Part shown: positions 25,680 through 37,374 of the stretch, in pieces | Layout: the number at the start of each line of letters is the position of its first letter | Position numbering within the stretch: position 1 is the stretch's first letter | Assembly (NCBI GenBank): GCA_024138025.1 | Contig: JAMXBD010002843.1 | Span: 1-64,000 of the forward strand | Direction of reading: 5' to 3' | DNA: 64,000 bases | DNA from: Combretum micranthum | Lineage: Eukaryota > Streptophyta > Magnoliopsida > Myrtales > Combretaceae | Notes under the pieces: model-generated | The model's input: the letters and a program-made list of their open reading frames with translations, nothing else | Told to the model about the DNA's origin: nothing | Databases searched by the model: none | Translations under genes and position numbers: made by a program

Positions 25680-26640
25680 GTTGTTGTGGAAGCTAATTTA
25701 ATGGAAATAGAATTGATTAGGTGCTTGATATTGGAGCCTTGAGACACCAATGTGTTAATAAGGATTTGTTCCACCATTTTAAAGAGGCTGTAGATAGAGC
25801 TGGGCGTAAGGGTCGTGGCCCACGGGTTGACCCATTTACTCGCTCAAAAAGCAGGGCGCGACCAACATTTTTTGGCCCGTTTAAATGCGGGCCAAATTAG
25901 GCTGGCCCGTGAGCCAGGAGTTTAAAAAAAGAAAGAAAAAAAGAAAGGAAAAATGTAAGAAAAAGAATAATACAATAACATATTTGTAATTATTTAGAAT
26001 ATATTATGAAAGAAAATAGATTAATACATGAATCATAAGCATTATAACATTTTTTTAAAGTATATATTTATTGATTTAAACTTAATATGATATCTAATAA
26101 ATTATTTAAAAAACTTATTTTCATTTATAAATAATCAAAATGGTAACAAAATTAATTGTTAATATATATAAAACCTTAAAATATTTAAATACTTTAAACT
26201 TTACATAAACTAACATAAAAAAATAACAAAAATAAAAAGATAATAAAATTTCATTTGGCTCTTGGGCTGGCCCATTTAGTCTGTGGGGCAAAGTGAGCCA
26301 GGCCTAGGTAAAGAAATTTTGGCCCGTTTAACACGTAGGCCGGGCCGGCCCGGCCCCACTTGTCAGGCTCGTTTGCTTACCTATAGCTGTAGATGGAGAA
26401 TTTGTTTTTATGAGAAACTTTACCATCATTAGAGTGCTTGACAAAGGAAATGTTTTTATTAATTTAAGCTATAGAAGAACTCTAGCTTTAAATAATGTCT
26501 TATATGTTCCCTCTCTACATCAGAACCTAGCTTCTTGTCATATGCCTACCATTTACATCATGAGGAGTAGTGATGATATTATAGGTGCATGTTTAATTAA
26601 AGAATATGGTATAATTGAAAATGTTCTATATTTAAGACTT
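25680..26640 (+). pseudogene. Copia protease region, split by hAT-like element
   Basis: About 25715-25790 reads WVLD(I/T)GASRHQCVNKDL, the aspartic protease motif D-(T/S)-G-A region with a frame change next to it. The domain resumes after the insertion: MRNFTIIRVLDKGNV, RRTLALNNVLYVPSLHQNLAS (26410-26540). The GAG-pre-integrase and integrase domains that should follow are missing: sequence passes quickly to LIKENPKTYEEAT, which precedes RT in the family. Confidence 0.75.
25795..26385. mobile_element. hAT-like MITE in copia protease
   Basis: 591 bp flanked by an exact 8-bp duplication GCTGTAGA (25787-25794 and 26386-26393). Starts TAGAGCTGGGCGTAAGGG and ends CTTACCTATA (inverted TATAGGTAAG). 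The GC-rich subterminal parts are made of GGGCCGGGCC/GGCCCGTTTA words, the usual look of non-autonomous plant hAT elements. The centre is AT-rich and non-coding. Confidence 0.85.
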
Positions 26641-27360
26641 GAGCCTGCCTATTTAATTAAAGAAAATCCAAAAACATATGAAGAAGCAACTTTGTAGATG
26701 CATGTTTTTGAAAAGAAGCCATTAAAAGTGAGATTGATTCTATAACGACAAATCATAAATGAGACTTAGTTAAATTACTTATAGAGAGCAAATCTATTAG
26801 GTGTAAATGGAGTTTTAGAAGAAGAAGTGGCTAGATGTTCCATGAAAACATTTAAGGTAAGACTGGTAGTTATAGGTTATACTCAAAAGAAAGCGATTTA
26901 CTATTTTGAGACCTACTCTTGAGTAACTAAATTAGCCACCGTTAGAACTCTAGTTACCTTTGCTAGCTTTCATCTAATTCTTGTGTTTACTCAAAATCTT
27001 TGGGATCAAATTGTGTGATTATGTGCTCATTTTTTTATATCAATTTAGATGTGGTAAATAAGACTAAATTTTTTTTTCTCTCAATTTTATATGAAAGGTC
27101 TAGGCGAACCTAATGTAATTATTGGTATCGAATTAAACAAAATCGAAAATGATATTACTTCATGTCACTATCAATCCCATTATATTGAAAAAATGTTGAG
27201 AAGTTTTGATTGTTCTGATGTAGTTCTTATTAGAACTCTTTATGATCCTAGTATGTTGCTTAAGAAAGATAAGAGCCCTAGTGTTTTACAAGCTGAATAT
27301 GTTAAGATCATGAAGTGTTATATTTCCTATGAACTATTCTAGACCCGAATAGGCTATGCT
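26640..27360 (+). pseudogene. Copia reverse transcriptase, internally deleted
   Basis: Pieces in order: KTFKVRLVVIGYTQKKAIYY, then TYS.VTKLATVRTLVTFASF (26845-26970), a jump to DVVNKTKF, then MKGLGEPNVIIGIELNKIEN and SHYIEKMLRSFDC (27091-27220). The stretch that should hold the catalytic YVDD and about 100 residues around it is gone (between about 27000 and 27045). Dead enzyme. Confidence 0.75.
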
Positions 27361-27695
27361 ATTAGTAGATTAAGCCGTCATATTCATAATCCAAATCATA
27401 AGCATTAAAATGCATTTCATCGTTTATTCAAATATCTTAAAGGTACTAAATTGATGTTTATTTTAGTAAATTTCCTATTGTATTGGAGGTATCTTGTAAT
27501 GCAAATTGGGTTATTGATAATGATGAAGTTAGCTCTACTAGTGGCTACGTTTGTACTTTAGGAGGAGATGCCATATCATGGAAGTTTTCCAAACAAAATT
27601 ATCTAGCTCATTCCACCTAAAATATAAGTTCATAGCTTTAGAAATTGGTCGAGGTAGAATGGTTAAGAAATCTGTTAGTAGATATGCCATTTGTG
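27340..27695 (+). pseudogene. Copia RNase H
   Basis: Reads TRIGYAISRLSRHIHNPNHK, FHRLFKYLKGTK, then in other frames CNANWVIDNDEVS, TSGYVCTLGGDAISWK and AEWLRNLLVDMPF. These are the standard end-of-RT and RNase H motifs of copia. Several stops and shifts. Followed by a purine-rich TTGTGGGGAT just before the 3' LTR. Confidence 0.75.
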
Positions 27696-27700
27696 GGGAT

Positions 27701-28413
27701 TGTGAAGGAACAACTTGATAGATCTTATCCTTTCTTTACTTTTTTTTCCTTGCTTTCTCTTTTACATGGGATATTTGTAGTGTTTTCTTTATGTTTTTAT
27801 TGAAATGAACCTTAGTTTGTCGTCAAGTACGTTTTATATGTGTTTTGAATAAAAAGGCCACATGCGTGTGCCACCTGCTTGGCTTAGTCTGGTTTGAGCC
27901 GATCCATAATTAATAAACCTTCTTTTCAAATTCTGGTGATTACCATTTTTTAAATCTTCTTTTCTAATTTTGGAGATTAATATTCTTTTTAAGTACAAAC
28001 TTTATTTTTGTAACCATCTAGTAAATTATTTCTATAGTAGAAAAAAATATTTTTAAATTTGTAACCAATTATGTTAAATTATTTTAATTTGTAACAAAAA
28101 AAATTCAATTTAATTGGTTAGATATTTTCAAACAACAATTTCCTTTTGATTGATGATGTTTTATAGACTGTGACAATTGAGATTTCAAAAAAAAAAAAAA
28201 AACTTCCTCTCTATGCAAAAATAATTTTGCTTGTTCCAAGCTTTTGCTACAAGTGCATGAGTTAGGGGCTAGCTACGTTAACCCTAGGGAGTATATGATG
28301 TTATCAAATGTACTAAGGTCGTGTCGCAATTTGCTTTTAGGGCAGTGGATTATCCAAGACACAGCTTCACCAACTGATAAGTTATCTTATGTTTTTAACT
28401 TTATTTTTTCACA
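27701..28413 (+). repeat. Copia 3' LTR
   Basis: Starts TGTGAAGGAACAACTTGATA and matches the split 5' LTR (20265-20722 plus 23380-23454). About 713 bp against about 530 bp in the 5' copy, the difference being one missing block. The two LTRs differ at many sites, so the insertion is old. The right end is approximate. Confidence 0.7.
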
Positions 28414-28417
28414 TACT

Positions 28418-28590
28418 AAGCTTAATTCATAAAAGAATGAAGCTCGAGTTTGACATAAAAATGAGTTGAGCTTGAGCTAACTTTCAAGCTCGATAAAAAC
28501 TCTTGATTTAAGACAAAGTCATGATTTTGCAAGTGAACCAAGCTTGAGCTTTTAAAAGTTTGGCTTCAATTAGCTAGACTAAATTCTTTT
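28418..28590. repeat. AAGCTTG/GAGCTCG-rich dispersed repeat, copy 2
   Basis: Contains 'gaagctcgagttt', 'gagcttgagct' and 'ccaagcttgagcttttaaaa', as in the blocks at 4150-4430 and 44990-45300. Confidence 0.45.
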
Positions 28591-28877
28591 GTAGCCCTAA
28601 TTATTTTATGGTTTAAATACAAAACTTAATTATCTCTTCAAATTACCTCTACTTTCTTTATCATCTTAGGCTGGAAAAAAGTTTTTGTAAGAGCCATGAA
28701 TTTGTATCATCAACATTTTTATTCATTTTGCATTTCTTTTCGACCATACGATAGAATATATACTAAATCCTCCTCGATAACTTAGCCATGATATATTTGT
28801 TATGCTTCTTTATTCCAAAAATAGCTAACTTTTCTTGTTCATTCATTTGTCTTTATTGAGGAATTTATCAACATTTG

Positions 28878-28983
28878 TTAATGAGGAAAGTTCTTCACTT
28901 GAAAGTTTTTCATCCACTTCACACGCCTAGACATATCAGATCCAAGCCTCGTACATTGACTTTCTACATAAGTAATGGTTTTC
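28878..28983 (-). pseudogene. PME copy 2 exon 5
   Basis: Reads KTITYVESQCTRLGSDMSRR then VKWMKNFQVKNF and stop TAA at 28880-28878. This is closer to the usual PME end (SRRVKWMK) than copy 1 is. The acceptor is AA where copies 1 and 3 have AG. Intron 4 homology with copy 3 continues to about 29280. Confidence 0.85.
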
Positions 28984-29284
28984 TTGTTGATAACAAGGAA
29001 TAAGAATTAGTAAAATTAACATTAGATATGCAATTTACGATGTGACTGTACCTAATGATTATTGCAGATATATTGATGAAAGGCACAATGTAAATTCACC
29101 TCTAAACTATTAGCTAGGTTTAGTTAGATGATTTAAACCCATAAAAAAATAATTTTCCTATCTTCATAACATTTGGAAATATATACATATATTACAAAAT
29201 GTTGCTAAAATCCCCAAATGGTCACTATTTTATCTTTTAGCAACAAAAATGGGGACTTGAGCAACAATTTAGGGTTATCTCCTA

Positions 29285-29479
29285 TATTGTAACTTATCTG
29301 TATCATGTTGGTATCATATCTATATCGGATTAACATTTGCAACTTATACATGTCATATCTGTATTGGTTCAGTATTGATTCTGTTTGGTTAATTTATGTG
29401 TAAAACTGTCATTTTTCATCATTATTAGTTTCTTGATAAACATTAGTTTGAAAATGATATAGGAATCGGCAAGAGCCAT
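29285..29479. other. Junction between PME intron 4 and gag relic
   Basis: PME homology stops near 29280 and coding-like Tat/Ogre sequence begins near 29480. The boundary of the inserted element lies here, but I cannot place it exactly. Confidence 0.4.
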
Positions 29480-30634
29480 TGTAGCCTTTATTGCCTCTAA
29501 CTCCAAGAGATCCTACGCATGCTATTGGAGAAGAGGCAAAGATTCATCTTGGACTTTCCTCTGGATGCAATGTCTAGCCTCTTACAGCTAGCATAGTTGT
29601 GCCTCGTAGCTTTATTCATACTCCTCAAGTTATAGTTAATACATCATTTGCTTCCACATTAGATGTGACAAAGGAAGACCTCAAAAAGTACATAAGACAA
29701 GTGCAAGTTGCATCTACCATTAGTGTCATCAACCTGATGCTTCCATACCCGCAGAGGATTGCAGGGAAACCCTATCCCAAGGACTACATTAGTTTAAAAT
29801 TTATCAAATTTAATGGGAAACAAGATAATGATAAGGAACATCTTCTCAAGTTCATTGAGACTCGAAGTTTATGGACTAGATGATGACCTAAAGCTCAAGG
29901 AATTCTCTAAGTCGTTAACAGAGAAGGCATACACCTGGTATGTCAATGTTACCCCTAGTTCTGTTGACTCATGGGGGACTATGTGTAGAGTGTTTCTCGA
30001 GAAATTCTTTGAAACTCAAGAATAAGTGATACTAACCAACATGGGGTGTATTAAACAATTTCCAAAGGAAGATATGATGGATTACATCGAACATTTTTAG
30101 GGACTACTCATTGGATATCTAAGATATGTGTGATGAAAAAGAACTTGTCATAATTTGCATCTAGGGTATGTTCACAGAGTATGTTGTGCATATGGAGAAT
30201 TTGTCACTCAGGTCCTTCTCGATGTTAGTAGAGAACGCTCAAAGGACAAATAATTTTTTCATCAACCAAAGAGGTGACCTAAATAAGAAGTGGCACCCAT
30301 CAGTAAGCACTGCTCAAGGGGAAAGCTTCAACGATAGCAAGAAACCCAAAAGAAATAGTGCTCAAGAAGTTCCACCTTTCCTATGTGCTATAGATGCAAT
30401 TCATGCTATCTTGGCCAGTGGTTGAGGGATGGTTCTCTCATATTACCAAGGGTTAAGCAGGAACCCACTATACAAGAGGAAGAAGATGTAAAGTTCTATT
30501 GGTTCCATAGGATGTCGGGATACCCAACAAAAGCTTGTCGGATGCTGAAAAGGATTTTTAATGAAAAGGTTCATGATGGCGAACTTGAACTTGAAGACAA
30601 CGATGTGCAAATGATGGATGAGGAAGACAAATAA
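29480..30634 (+). pseudogene. Ty3/gypsy gag relic, Tat/Ogre-like
   Basis: Retrotransposon gag (PF03732 type). In shifting frames: GKPYPKDYISLKFIKFNGKQ (29770-29825), YGLDDDLKLKEFSKSLTEKA then YTWYVNVTPSSVDSW and FLEKFFETQE (29865-30022), MFTEYVVHMENLSLRSFSML (30168-30230), and FYWFHRMSGYPTKACRMLKR (30494-30553), a CxxH-type block common downstream in this lineage. Frameshifts near 29870 and 30025 and stops in 30030-30165 disable it. No protease, RT or integrase follows; tandem repeats follow instead. Confidence 0.75.
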
Positions 30635-31041
30635 TGAATAGCATATTTTTTAGTAATATCAGTTGTGTACTAAAGGCATAAGCTACCTATTGCTTATTCC
30701 CATCTTGTAATAAGGAAGAGAAATAAATTAAATGATAATGATAGTGCAGTATTTTTTTTTCTTTCCTTTCCTATCCATCTTCTTCTATACTCACTTGTAC
30801 TTATGTTTGAGGCACTTTTGATAAGCATATGGTACTTAAATATATCTAAGATGTTTGTTTGAATCTAATCTTTTCATTATTAAATAATGCAAGCTTTAGA
30901 TGGATACTTTTTACCATCTTGGTACAGCCATCATCACTACCATGATGCATCACTCTTGGGAAAGTGAAGGTGTAACTGATATTGCTACCACAATAAGTAC
31001 ATGGACATAGCTAATATCGTTGTCTAGTGTTCTTCACTTAG
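30635..31041. other. Noncoding between gag relic and tandem array
   Basis: No coding motifs. 'catcatcactaccatgatgc' and 'gctaccacaataagtac' words near 30930-31000 may be a decayed first unit of the array that follows. Confidence 0.35.
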
Positions 31042-32480
31042 GATTAAAGCAATCTCAACTGTGACAAGTCGAAGCAACTTCGTGGTAGGCTTGGAAGTTA
31101 TAACACCATTATAAAAAATCGAGTCGAAGTGACCTCATCCATGGTTGATTGGAGCAATCATTTCATGGTAGTCGCTATTGCTTGGTAGAAGCATTTGCTT
31201 CTGAGCATGCGGCGAGTGCAATACCCATTTTCTGTTACCTATTTATGAGATTGAAGTGATCTTTGCTATGACAAGTTGAAGCAACTCCACAGTAGGCTTG
31301 GCAGCTATAACACCATTTTATAGAATCGAGGTTGAAGTGACCTCATCCATGGTTGATTGAAGCAATCACTCCACAGTAATCATTATTGCTTGGTAGAAGC
31401 ATCTGCTCTTTAGTATGTTGCAGGTGCAATAACCATTTTTTGCCACATTATTTACGAGATTGAAGTGATCTCAATTGTGTTGAGTTGAGTTGAAGCAACT
31501 CCATAGTAAGCTTGGCAACCGTAACGCCATTATGTAGAATTGAGGTCAAAGTGATCTCACCCATAGTTGATCAAAGTGATCACTTTATGGTATTCGTAAC
31601 TATCTAGTAGAAGCATCTGCTCTTGAGCATGCAATAGGTGAAATTCCCATTTTTACAACATCTTTCACGAGAGCAAAGTGATCTCAAGTGTGATGAGTTG
31701 AAGTGACTCCACAGGAGGCTTGGCAGCTATAATGCCAATTTGCAAAATTAAGGTTAAAGCGACTTCATCCATGGATGATCGAATCGATCACCCCATAGTG
31801 GTCGTAAATGTTCAATAGAAGTATCTGCTCCTAAGTATATGGCAAGTGCAATATTCGCTTCCATAACATTGTCATTGAGATTGAAGTGATTTTAGTCGTG
31901 AAGGATAAAAGTAATCCCACAGCAAGCTTAGCAGTCATAATGCCATTTTTTGTAGAATGAAGGTTGAAGTGACCTCAACTATGAATGATGGAAGACCTCA
32001 TGTCCTAATAGCTATGTTCGCTTAGTAGACATATCCAATCATTAGACGCAATGCTGAATCTTGCAACAATCCTTCTATGGAATGAAAGTGATCTTAATTT
32101 TGATAAATCAAAGAACCATAGTACGCTTGCTAGTTATATGATTTTTATGCAAGATTGAGGTTAAAGTGATCTCATACACCATATGATTGTTTGCTTAGTA
32201 ATAAATTTAGCTCATGAATATGTAAGAAGTGCAATGCTTATCATTTTAATGAGATTGCCATAATTTTTAGTTGTGATGAGTTGAAACAACTCTACAACAA
32301 CCTTGGCAGTTATAACACCTTGCTATAAAAGAACATGGGATTGAAGTGACGTTGTTCATAAATACCAAATGAAGACATCTAACTTTGAATAAGTGGTGGG
32401 GGCAATACCCTTATCCTTTTGCGACTTCATCTAGTTGCGAGGTCAAAGCAAATCAACTATAAGCTAGAAATGCACCCATG
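31042..32480. repeat. Tandem array, about 208-bp unit, eight copies
   Basis: Units begin with variants of GATTGAAGTGATCTCA near 31042, 31249, 31458, 31670, 31879, 32080, 32253 and 32440. Internal landmarks recur: 'gttgaagcaactccacagtaggcttggcagctataacacc', 'gaggttgaagtgacctcatccatg', and 'ttggtagaagcatctgctc'. The first five units keep a spacing of 207-212 bp; the last ones are shorter and more diverged. Such arrays near the gag or 3' region are known in Tat/Ogre elements. No conserved frame across units. Confidence 0.85.
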
Positions 32481-33080
32481 AGAGCCAGAGTACCTCAAGC
32501 ATTTTGTCTTTTCAAAATGCACAAATAAGAAGTAATAGCTCAATATGAGTTACTACCTCGTCATATAATGATGCACCATTAACTAGTGGAGAAGAAGTTG
32601 ATAGATGAACTTTCTATGGTTTTCTCAAACGTGACTACTACGGGAAGTATCTACTTATCTTGGAGAACAATTTCTTGATGTCAGCACTTGAGTGTGAAGC
32701 ATGCTCAAGTAATGTACTATCTTAGTACTTGTAAGTGATGTCTCCATATTGGAAGTCATTGGCGTTGTACCTCCAACGCAAAAAAGAACAACATGTTGTG
32801 AAGAGGAATTGATACACATGCTAATACAATGTTCAGTGGACGATGACAGACATAAATTCTACATACCTTAAAAGGTACTATGTCACTCAGTGTTGTCAAG
32901 AACATTTAAAGTAAGCATGATGACCGAGTGAAGCATGTTTGCTGTGGAGTGCCACTACAATGATGGAGAAGTAAATCCTTGTAGACATGATGGTATGCTT
33001 TACTAGTAGAGTTGATAATTGATGGTAGAATGATGGCATGTCACTACTAAAATGGATATGTCTTGACAAAGCATTGATGA
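32481..33080. other. Noncoding between arrays
   Basis: Low-complexity, repeat-like words ('gatggagaagtaa', 'gatgatagaatga') suggest decayed array sequence. Nothing else is seen. Confidence 0.35.
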
Positions 33081-33086
33081 CAATGT

Positions 33087-33240
33087 GGGGTGAACATTCA
33101 TTGGTAAAGTAAACACCCATTGTGGTAGCATAATGATAATGTGAAGCGAACAACTGTTGATGGAGTAAGCACCCACTGTGATGATAGAATGACAATATGA
33201 AGCGAACACCCATTGGTGAAGTAAACACTCACTACCTGAG
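33087..33240. repeat. Short tandem array, about 63-bp unit
   Basis: Three units with 'gtgaagcgaacacccattggtgaagtaaacacccac' and 'atgatagaatgataa'. The minus-strand frames at 32896-33228 and 33003-33209 are created by this array. Confidence 0.75.
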
Positions 33241-33364
33241 TAGTGATACTTTATTGGTGGAGTGAAACCCCAACTCTTTTATGAGAATAACTTGAGGCCC
33301 ATTACTTGGTGGAATTCCAATTGGAATTGGAGATGCAGAGTAAAGATTTAGATGACATGCTAGG

Positions 33365-33680
33365 ATAATGTAAGTCCACTCATGGGTCCGTGTTTGAGGT
33401 CTGGTGCCAAGCAACACAAGTCTCTTCGTGGGCTTGTACCAAGTCTAGTAGAGAAGAGAGAGATAAGATAACAGATAACCTATTATGAAGCCTAGTATGA
33501 AAGGGCTTAAAGATCTGCTGGTTTGTATCAAGGTTAGAAGAGGCCAGAGCGCTAGAGTAACATAAGTCCACTCATGGGCGAGCCAAAATTCGGTGTCAGA
33601 GTGACACAAATCTACTCATGGGCTCGTACCAAGTCCAACAGAGAATAAGAGCTAAGATGACAGATAAGCTCAATATAAAG
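33365..33680. repeat. Imperfect direct repeats, about 200 bp apart
   Basis: 'taagtccactcatgggtcc' near 33370, 'cataagtccactcatgggcg' near 33565 and 'cacaaatctactcatgggc' near 33607 recur. 'taccaagtctagtagagaagagagagataagat' near 33437 recurs as 'taccaagtccaacagagaataagagctaagatga' near 33628. Confidence 0.65.
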
Positions 33681-33689
33681 CTAGAAAAA

Positions 33690-35799
33690 CAAAAATGGTT
33701 TTTGATAGTCTTTAAAAAACATAGAAAAAAAAGACACGTTTAAAGAAAGGGAAAATATGCAAAAAAAAAAAAAAAAAGGAAGACAAAAAAATTGCAACAA
33801 AAAAAAATTGTGCAATTTGTTTTTATTTTAAAAGGGGGATTGTTTGTTTTTATTTTTTCAAAATCACGTCTCAATCTATGCCTTTATTGATCATGAAGTT
33901 TGGTGGGATTTACTTCGACAACGCAAATATGGCTCAACAACTGACTTCATCACAAGATGAACCAAATCGAAGGCCAGCTGACAAAAAAATTTCTAATCCA
34001 ATTCACCGAGCTTATTTCATTATGCTTCTTATGATCCATAGAAGGCTACCCAATTAATACAATCATCACAACAAGTTAAGGTAGAGATGTTTGGGCTTTT
34101 ATCTGATAAAGAACAAGAAATTTGAATTGGCCACTTCGAACTGCTGGAACCGAATACCATACAAACTCGTAATGTGTAGTATTACAAGAATAACAAGGGT
34201 TGAGCACTTAGCTCAACACTTTGGAGTGCCTACTCCCAATGGCTCGACACAATAAATCCATTTGGGGCCAATCCTGTTTGAGAATATCCGATCCTTAGGG
34301 ATGGTGCACTCCTTGTATTGAAATCACAAAACTTCCTTCATATTAATCCACAAGCCATCAAATTGGGACGAGTCCTTGAAACCAGCAAATCTCGTCAACT
34401 AACCACTGAACTCAATTTTGATTTGGGAAGACAGAAAAAATGAACAATACCAGATCAAACTTGGGAAAAGTTTAGTAATGCCATCTAAATGAAAATACCA
34501 TACTCGGTTATAATAATCTACATAATTTTTGAAAGAGATGTTGTAGAGCGTCATTTTGGTAATTAGGCTTTTGGCCCAGTTTAATGCCATAAATCGGTCT
34601 TCTGGGCTAGTGACAAAGCTTAGAAGATTGAGGCCAATGAGTGATGTTGTAGGGAGACTTGGCTTGGCTGACTTAGGGTAGGGATCATCGAACTAATTCA
34701 TTTTGCTCTTTGCCTGATTCGGTTTTCTCATGCACGAAAAGTAGACTCAAGAAATATCTTCATGTGATGATTTGGGCTTTGTTTGACTAAAATAAGTCTT
34801 AAGCCCTTTTATATTGAAAAAAATATTTTAAATAAATAAAGGGCTTCAGGTTGAAACTTTTCATCTCCCACTTTTTTAAAAACATACTAATTATTAATTG
34901 CTGTCTTTAATTTCCTTGGTTGTATTATACTGCATACCTTCTTCTGTTCTATTTTCCATCTTCATTTTATTAGACTCATCCTCATACCTTTCTCAGTTGC
35001 ATTTTCCAATCACGAGCCATTTACAACCACAATCACCAAATTTGAGGATGTTGAAAAAAAAATTCTTTTTTTCTATTGTCCCTTTTTTCTATTAGTGAAG
35101 AAAAGATTTTTATGCACCCAGTTTTAATTTTAAACCATTTGTATTAAAAATATTTATAATCATTAAAAGTTGTTTCCATTTTTTTCACATTTCTCTTAGT
35201 AAGTCTTAAGGATGACAGAAAATGAAAGCTATCTAAGTAGAGGCATGATGACAAAACTGATGCATGTTCTGTCGGGAAATGCAATTTATGCTAGATTGGT
35301 TTTATCAACATTACTAAAAAAGGTTGGTTTCTTTTTTTTTTATGGTTTTTTTTTCATTTTTTTGATAAAATTCCCAAAATAACTTATTCATCATACCCAA
35401 ACTAGAAACAGTACATGCTAGGTTGGGATATTATGGGGTCTCTAACGGGTATTTTTTTTATTTTTAGAAAAATTAATGTGGGTTTTTAATATATGGTTCT
35501 CTATCTTAATGGGTAAGTGTTAAATTTTATGGGGCTCTCTCAAATCGGTGATTTTTTGGAAAATTTTATGGGTTTTTAATACTTTCTTCTCTGCGCTAAT
35601 GGGTATGTGTTAGATTTTGATGACAGAGTGAGTTGAGGGAGCTTGAAACCAGGAGATCATATTTGTTCATAGAGGACTTTATATTTATGCTCAATTCATG
35701 GATGGGAAAGTCTATTGTGATTTGGAAAATAACACTTTATGATAAGTGATGTTCATTAATATAAATAAAAGGTAGAAGAATGATATATTCTAGAATTTA

Positions 35800-35835
<36 letters not shown>

Positions 35836-37370
35836 GTGCTAATAATCCATTCATGAATTCTACATGACAGCATGAATTTAGGACCAATACTTCCAAAAAG
35901 GAAGAGGCTGTTTTGAAAGGCAAAAAAAAAAGAAAAAAAAGAGATTTAGGTGATATTAATTAGCATTCAATAACATACAATTTCTGTGGAGAATTTTGTT
36001 CAATTTGCTTCCTTAGGTATTATAATTTATGGGAGCTTTTATGGTCTTGTTAATAACACCATCCAGTCAACCATTAAACCTTAGAACATTATCTATTTTA
36101 ATGGTTCCATCATGGTTGGAGGATATAGTTTAATCGTATAAGCCATTAGATAGTCAATAGAACTGGTCCTGTCAAAATTAATGATGAGACTAAAGAATTT
36201 CTGAAGTTAATTAGAAATTTATCAAATGATTATATGTATGGTTGAATTTTTTAATAATAGATTAGTAGTTAATAGAGATTGCAATTAGTGAAAGAAAGAC
36301 ATGGATGATATTATTCAAATAACAATCATTACAAATGTAGTTTCAATGGGATTAACAACTATTAGCATGACAAATTCTTTGTAGTTATGGTCTTTAAATT
36401 ACAATAAGGAAATAGTATTTTTAAACAAGTAATCTATATTTAAATTGATTAGATGAGAGATTGAAAAAGTTTGAGTTGATAGGTATGAAGAATTAGTAGT
36501 TCAACATATAACACTTCTTTTACCATAAAAAGTTTCTCACACCACATTCTTTGCATCATTTTAGTTGCAACCAAGTGAAAGAGTTCAATTTTTTTTTTTT
36601 TTTCTGCCAAGAGTTCAAGTTTGATCAACTAATTTTCCTACAATTACACTATATGATATATATGCAATTTTAATAAATAACTTATTTTTCATTGTTAAGT
36701 GAAATGTGACACTTCTATTCACTTTTGCCTTAACAAGGTTTTGCAAAGTTGTATTTTCTTTTCTTATTTGATGTTAACATCAAATAATTTGTACTTTGTT
36801 TTTAATGTTTAATACAATTTTTTCCATGTTTTTTTTATGATTAAAAGTTCACCCTTATTTGCTATACAAGGTGATTATTGACTTAGTTATTTGGTAATAT
36901 CATCTCTATAAAATCTTATTTTGATATGTACATCTTGTCCAATAGTATGCACTTTCAATTAATTTTGTAGGCAAATGACAACCTATTAATGAACCAAATT
37001 GGTTATGATTAGCGTATTTTTTATTAGCCGATAATTTTGTTTATTTTCTTTTATTCCTACTTAATTTATAACAATTGTCGATATCCTTATGTAATTTTTT
37101 TTTTGAAATTGTCTTTCCGAGTTCATTTACAAGCCAACTCATTATTAAAGAAAAGGAAGCTTCAATTTCAGTTGTTGGATCCTTAGGAATGATCAAAAGG
37201 CTAGCTTCAGCTTTCAACATCTACAAATAAGAGACTTTCTTCTCATTTGAAGAGAATTCTGTATATTGCTAAGATCGAGAGCAACACGAAGACTCTACTA
37301 AAATAACTCTAGAAAGAATAAAAAAAACTATTTTACGAAGAACGAGTCAAGAATGATCGAATCTATTTGA
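33690..37370. other. No gene recognised
   Basis: About 3.7 kb with A-rich runs (33760-33815), an (AT)n tract and no recognisable domain. PME exon 4 of copy 2 should lie between 29.3 and 37.85 kb, but its motifs (GF.T.QG, LGRA, EGWDAW) were not found here on the minus strand. Some of it is probably more of the Tat-like element. Confidence 0.4.
35805..35831. repeat. (AT)n microsatellite
   Basis: Uninterrupted AT dinucleotides, about 13 units. Confidence 0.9.
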
Positions 37371-37374
37371 TTTT

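Larger units (their letters stand above)
20265..28413 (+). mobile_element. Ty1/copia retrotransposon, degenerate and nested
   Basis: LTR-related ends (20265 onward and 27701-28413) flank a decayed copia polyprotein on the plus strand: gag, zinc knuckle, protease, part of RT, RNase H. The domain order gag-PR-(INT lost)-RT-RH is copia. At least four other elements sit inside it: an R1 copy in the 5' LTR, a palindrome in gag, a hAT-like element between gag and the zinc knuckle, and another in the protease. Frame breaks are found in every domain, so it cannot move by itself. Left end TGTCAGG; the right end near 28413 is uncertain, and I see no clear 5-bp target duplication. Confidence 0.8.

Noticed and set aside
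29306..29320. 'tgttggtatcatatc' as an initiator-Met PBS for the gag relic
   Set aside because: Only the first eight bases match, no LTR end can be seen beside it, and Tat/Ogre elements usually use another tRNA.
31042..32480. CRISPR-like or satellite array
   Set aside because: Units of about 208 bp with no short conserved repeat alternating with unique spacers, in a plant nuclear context. Too few units to call a satellite.
32896..33571. Several overlapping minus-strand open frames
   Set aside because: They are produced by the 63-bp and 200-bp tandem arrays and show His/Ser repeats rather than a domain.
33900..34700. Possible further gag or pol of the Tat-like element
   Set aside because: Readable stretches exist (for example AQHFGVPTPNG near 34215-34245), but no family motif could be matched, so it was left as unrecognised.
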